A stretch of 7,329 nucleotides of DNA, from NCBI GenBank assembly GCA_964538515.1, contig CAZIEW010000106.1:1-7329 (forward strand), given 5' to 3'. A model generated the notes under the pieces. That model searched no databases, was not told the DNA's origin, and saw only the letters and a list, made by a program, of their open reading frames with translations. The stretch's first letter is position 1. Every line of letters begins with the position of its first letter. This stretch comes from CALBZH01 sp964538515. GTDB lineage: Bacteria > Desulfobacterota > Syntrophobacteria > Syntrophobacterales > Syntrophobacteraceae. Below are positions 5,116-7,329 of this stretch, in pieces. The position numbers were made by a program, and so were the translations under genes.

Positions 5116-7260
5116 TCAAAATGGCCGCACCGCGCGGATACTGTCGCTGACAACCGCTGATTCCTTTCCCGAGGCGTCTCTGACTTTGAAGTACACGGTC
5201 TTGGTCCCGTTGGTCGGACTCAGGGTAAAGGATGGCGTACTCGAGTAGGGCAGCCAGTCGGCCCGGTCAAAGCTGGGGTCTTCACTGGCCACGTACTGAG
5301 CGGGAATGGTGCCCGCGACTGTGTTGTTCAGAGTGACAACAGAGCTCCTGGTAGAGAGGGCTTTGCCGTCGATATTGAAAGAGCTCACCGACGGAGCAAT
5401 CAGCGCGAGCTTCTTCTGCATTTCAGGGCTCAAGACTTTAACGAGCTCCGCATTGTAGACACCGGAATTGGGATCGACACCTGGTCCCTGCTGGATCTGA
5501 TTTTGAAATATCTGCTGGGTTGCGATCGCATACGAAAGCGAGGTCAACGGGGGTGACGCCGATCCGTCGCCGAGACGCTCCGGGTTGGCCGCGGGGTCGA
5601 CACTGAGCGCAAAGATTGAAATAGTCATGTCGGTGTTGCGGACGATCTCGAAGCGCCGGAACTGCCGAGGGAAGTCCCTGAGCGATGGAGTCTCGACTTC
5701 CCAGAACCCGTGCTCCGGATCGCCGTCCGGAGATGGTTGCGGCGTGATGGCGTTTCGGTGCACGTGTCCCGAGCACCACAAGATGAGGTTCTTATAAGTG
5801 TGGAGTTTGGCGAGCAGGGTGTCTTCCGAGATCTCGGCATGTGGGGACCACAGCGACCACAATGGGTAAAGCGGGTTATTGGCGGGCGGCGGACTGCCGG
5901 CGGGCAGCGGATTCTGGGCATACGGCCGCAGCGGAATATGCGCACAGATGATCATGAGCTCACCCGCGGCCTCGCCATCATCGAGCTCTTGTACGAGCCA
6001 ATCGTAGCGTTTTGAATCGAGCGAGGCTGCTGCGCCACAGCCGATTTTATCGGTATTGTCGAGAACGATGACCTTGATCGGAACATTCGCCCTCGGATGG
6101 AAGCTATAGCACGCGAATCCGTCTTTGACCATTTGCCGCGTGAATCCGTGCCCAACCGGTTTCGACGTGGTGTTGAAGAATTCGCTCATCCAATCGCTCA
6201 CCGAGAGCGAGCGGCGCTTCGGGTCAGCGGCAATCTTCGGGGGTTTCGGGTAGTCAGAGACCGCCCCTGCATCAATAATTTCTCCGAACTCTGTCGCGCC
6301 GTCAACGAGCCCCATGTAGAAACCCCGGCTCCTCAAGACCGTTTTGAAGTCAGGGGGCAGTGAGGTGATCGGACCGATGTTCAAAACGTTGGGGCCGACA
6401 TAGGTCCTTCGAAGGTAGGTGTCTACTTTGGCAGAGCCCATCCAGAACTGATCGTGGTTGCCGATGGTCTGATACCATCGGATCGACTTGTCGAGCCCGG
6501 CCGCCTGGTACCGTTTCTGATAATCAATGGTGCGGGCTCCTTTGTGAGCGCCGGAGCTGGGGATGATCATCTTGCCGTCGAGGACATCGATATACCATCG
6601 CAGCTCGTTGTACTGAGTGTTGTTGGCCGCGTCGCCGAGCCCGATGCCGAAATCAAACGGCATCACTTTGTGGAGGGCGTTGATTGTTTGGACAGCGGCA
6701 TCGAGAACTTGGGTCGTATAAAGTATGATCGCTGAATAGGCCGAAGAATTACCGGCGGGTTGTCCGCCTGGCGTCGTGGGGTTCGGATATTCGTAACCCA
6801 GGTAGTTGCACTGAGCCGGGCTTTCCTTGTCGGTGATGTGGATGTCGCTTATGGTGAAGAAGGACAAGAGCGGCGCACCCGATGGATCCGGGTCTGGTGG
6901 GTCAGGCTCCGGTTGACCATCGAGGTCGACAACCACCATGGGGGGGCGAACGAAGGGACAGGGGGGCCCACCCGGGTAGCCTTCCCCATCCTTGATCCAC
7001 TCGCCGTATCCGTTTGACGCGTACTCAGAAACTTGACGGGGCAAGAGGATCGTGCCCGGATACGGGTCGGGCGGGAGGATGGGGCAGACTGTCCTCTCGA
7101 GTGTCGTGAAGACGGTCGGGGCGATTGGGTATGACGGCACACGGGAGGTTGGTGCGGCGGCAAGCACCTTCTCCAGGGAGCCGAGCGGCAAGAGCTCCAG
7201 CCCAAGGGCTGATGCGCAACCAACGCCGCACTTCAAAAAATGTCTTCTCGAAATATTCAC
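5116..7260 (-). CDS. Tat-exported metallophosphoesterase (TIGR03768/RPA4764-like) with C-terminal Ig-like domain
   Basis: A 714-residue protein predicted to hydrolyse phosphoesters outside the cytoplasm. It begins MNISRRHFLKCGVGCASALG, a twin-arginine signal (Arg5-Arg6) with a hydrophobic core, so it should be exported folded, with metals loaded. A proline-rich linker (PEPDPPDPDPSG, about 117-128) precedes the calcineurin-like catalytic domain. Its metal-ligand motifs occur in order: SDIH (Asp139, His141), GD (Asp210, with Asn213 nearby), GNHD (Asn268, His269), AH (His441) and GHVH (His499, His501). Long inserts separate these motifs, as described for the TIGR03768 group of Tat-exported phosphoesterases. 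Residues about 627-712 resemble an Ig/fibronectin-like domain (YVASEDPSF, then TKTVYFKVRDASGK) found at the end of many secreted proteins. I chose GTG 7260, although ATG 7266 and GTG 7284 are also in frame. The gene stands alone, with its promoter probably beyond the right edge. The substrate is unknown. Confidence 0.92.
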   Translation of the reverse strand: MNISRRHFLKCGVGCASALGLELLPLGSLEKVLAAAPTSRVPSYPIAPTVFTTLERTVCPILPPDPYPGTILLPRQVSEYASNGYGEWIKDGEGYPGGPPCPFVRPPMVVVDLDGQPEPDPPDPDPSGAPLLSFFTISDIHITDKESPAQCNYLGYEYPNPTTPGGQPAGNSSAYSAIILYTTQVLDAAVQTINALHKVMPFDFGIGLGDAANNTQYNELRWYIDVLDGKMIIPSSGAHKGARTIDYQKRYQAAGLDKSIRWYQTIGNHDQFWMGSAKVDTYLRRTYVGPNVLNIGPITSLPPDFKTVLRSRGFYMGLVDGATEFGEIIDAGAVSDYPKPPKIAADPKRRSLSVSDWMSEFFNTTSKPVGHGFTRQMVKDGFACYSFHPRANVPIKVIVLDNTDKIGCGAAASLDSKRYDWLVQELDDGEAAGELMIICAHIPLRPYAQNPLPAGSPPPANNPLYPLWSLWSPHAEISEDTLLAKLHTYKNLILWCSGHVHRNAITPQPSPDGDPEHGFWEVETPSLRDFPRQFRRFEIVRNTDMTISIFALSVDPAANPERLGDGSASPPLTSLSYAIATQQIFQNQIQQGPGVDPNSGVYNAELVKVLSPEMQKKLALIAPSVSSFNIDGKALSTRSSVVTLNNTVAGTIPAQYVASEDPSFDRADWLPYSSTPSFTLSPTNGTKTVYFKVRDASGKESAVVSDSIRAVRPF

Positions 7261-7266
7261 CGGCAT

Positions 7267-7275
7267 TCCTTTCCC
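7267..7275 (-). promoter_or_regulatory. Ribosome binding site deciding the phosphoesterase start
   Basis: GGGAAAGGA on the minus strand abuts the in-frame ATG at 7266 with no spacer, too close to serve it. It lies six bases from the GTG at 7260, a normal spacing, and that start gives MNISRRHFLK, the compact opening usual for Tat substrates. The upstream GTG at 7284 has no ribosome binding site. Confidence 0.55.
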
Positions 7276-7329
7276 AAGGGTCACTAGAGGTAATCTGCAC
7301 GAGACGACTCCTGATCCGAATTGAATCGT

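Overview
The window looks like chromosomal DNA from a GC-rich Gram-negative bacterium. The signs are a twin-arginine signal, a CreA-type envelope protein and two σ54-like promoters. Lineage cannot be fixed from sequence alone: the mix of tiny stress-associated membrane proteins, a PAS histidine kinase, a pyruvoyl arginine decarboxylase and an exported phosphoesterase with an Ig-like tail would fit Desulfobacterota, Nitrospirota or some Proteobacteria. All genes I accept lie on the minus strand, so the window reads from right to left. No RNA gene, CRISPR array, insertion sequence or phage gene was seen.

Right part (5116-7260): a large Tat-exported metallophosphoesterase with all the metal-ligand motifs and a C-terminal Ig-like domain. 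It is followed by about 675 bp without a convincing gene (4441-5115), the left half of which is the control region of the next transcription unit.

Middle unit (4440 down to 1434): a CsbD-like protein, a 49-aa lmo0937-type membrane protein, a soluble two-PAS histidine kinase, a pyruvoyl-dependent arginine decarboxylase 26 bp behind the kinase, and an unrecognised small exported protein. No obvious intrinsic terminator separates them.

Left unit (1100 down past position 1): DUF3309, Thivi_2564-type and DUF3185-type miniature membrane proteins, then the start of a membrane-anchored CreA protein cut by the window edge.

The most notable observation is in the DNA between genes. The regions upstream of the two units (about 1241-1394 and 4595-4748) align without a gap over 140 bp at about 60% identity. 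Each holds a σ54-type GG-N10-GC promoter and, 106 bp upstream, a TGTTGC/GCAACA palindrome followed by an extra GTTGC half-site. This is the layout of a σ54 promoter with an enhancer-binding-protein site. It suggests that one unidentified activator switches on both clusters as a single envelope or stress regulon, which would include the histidine kinase and agmatine synthesis. The activator itself is not in the window.
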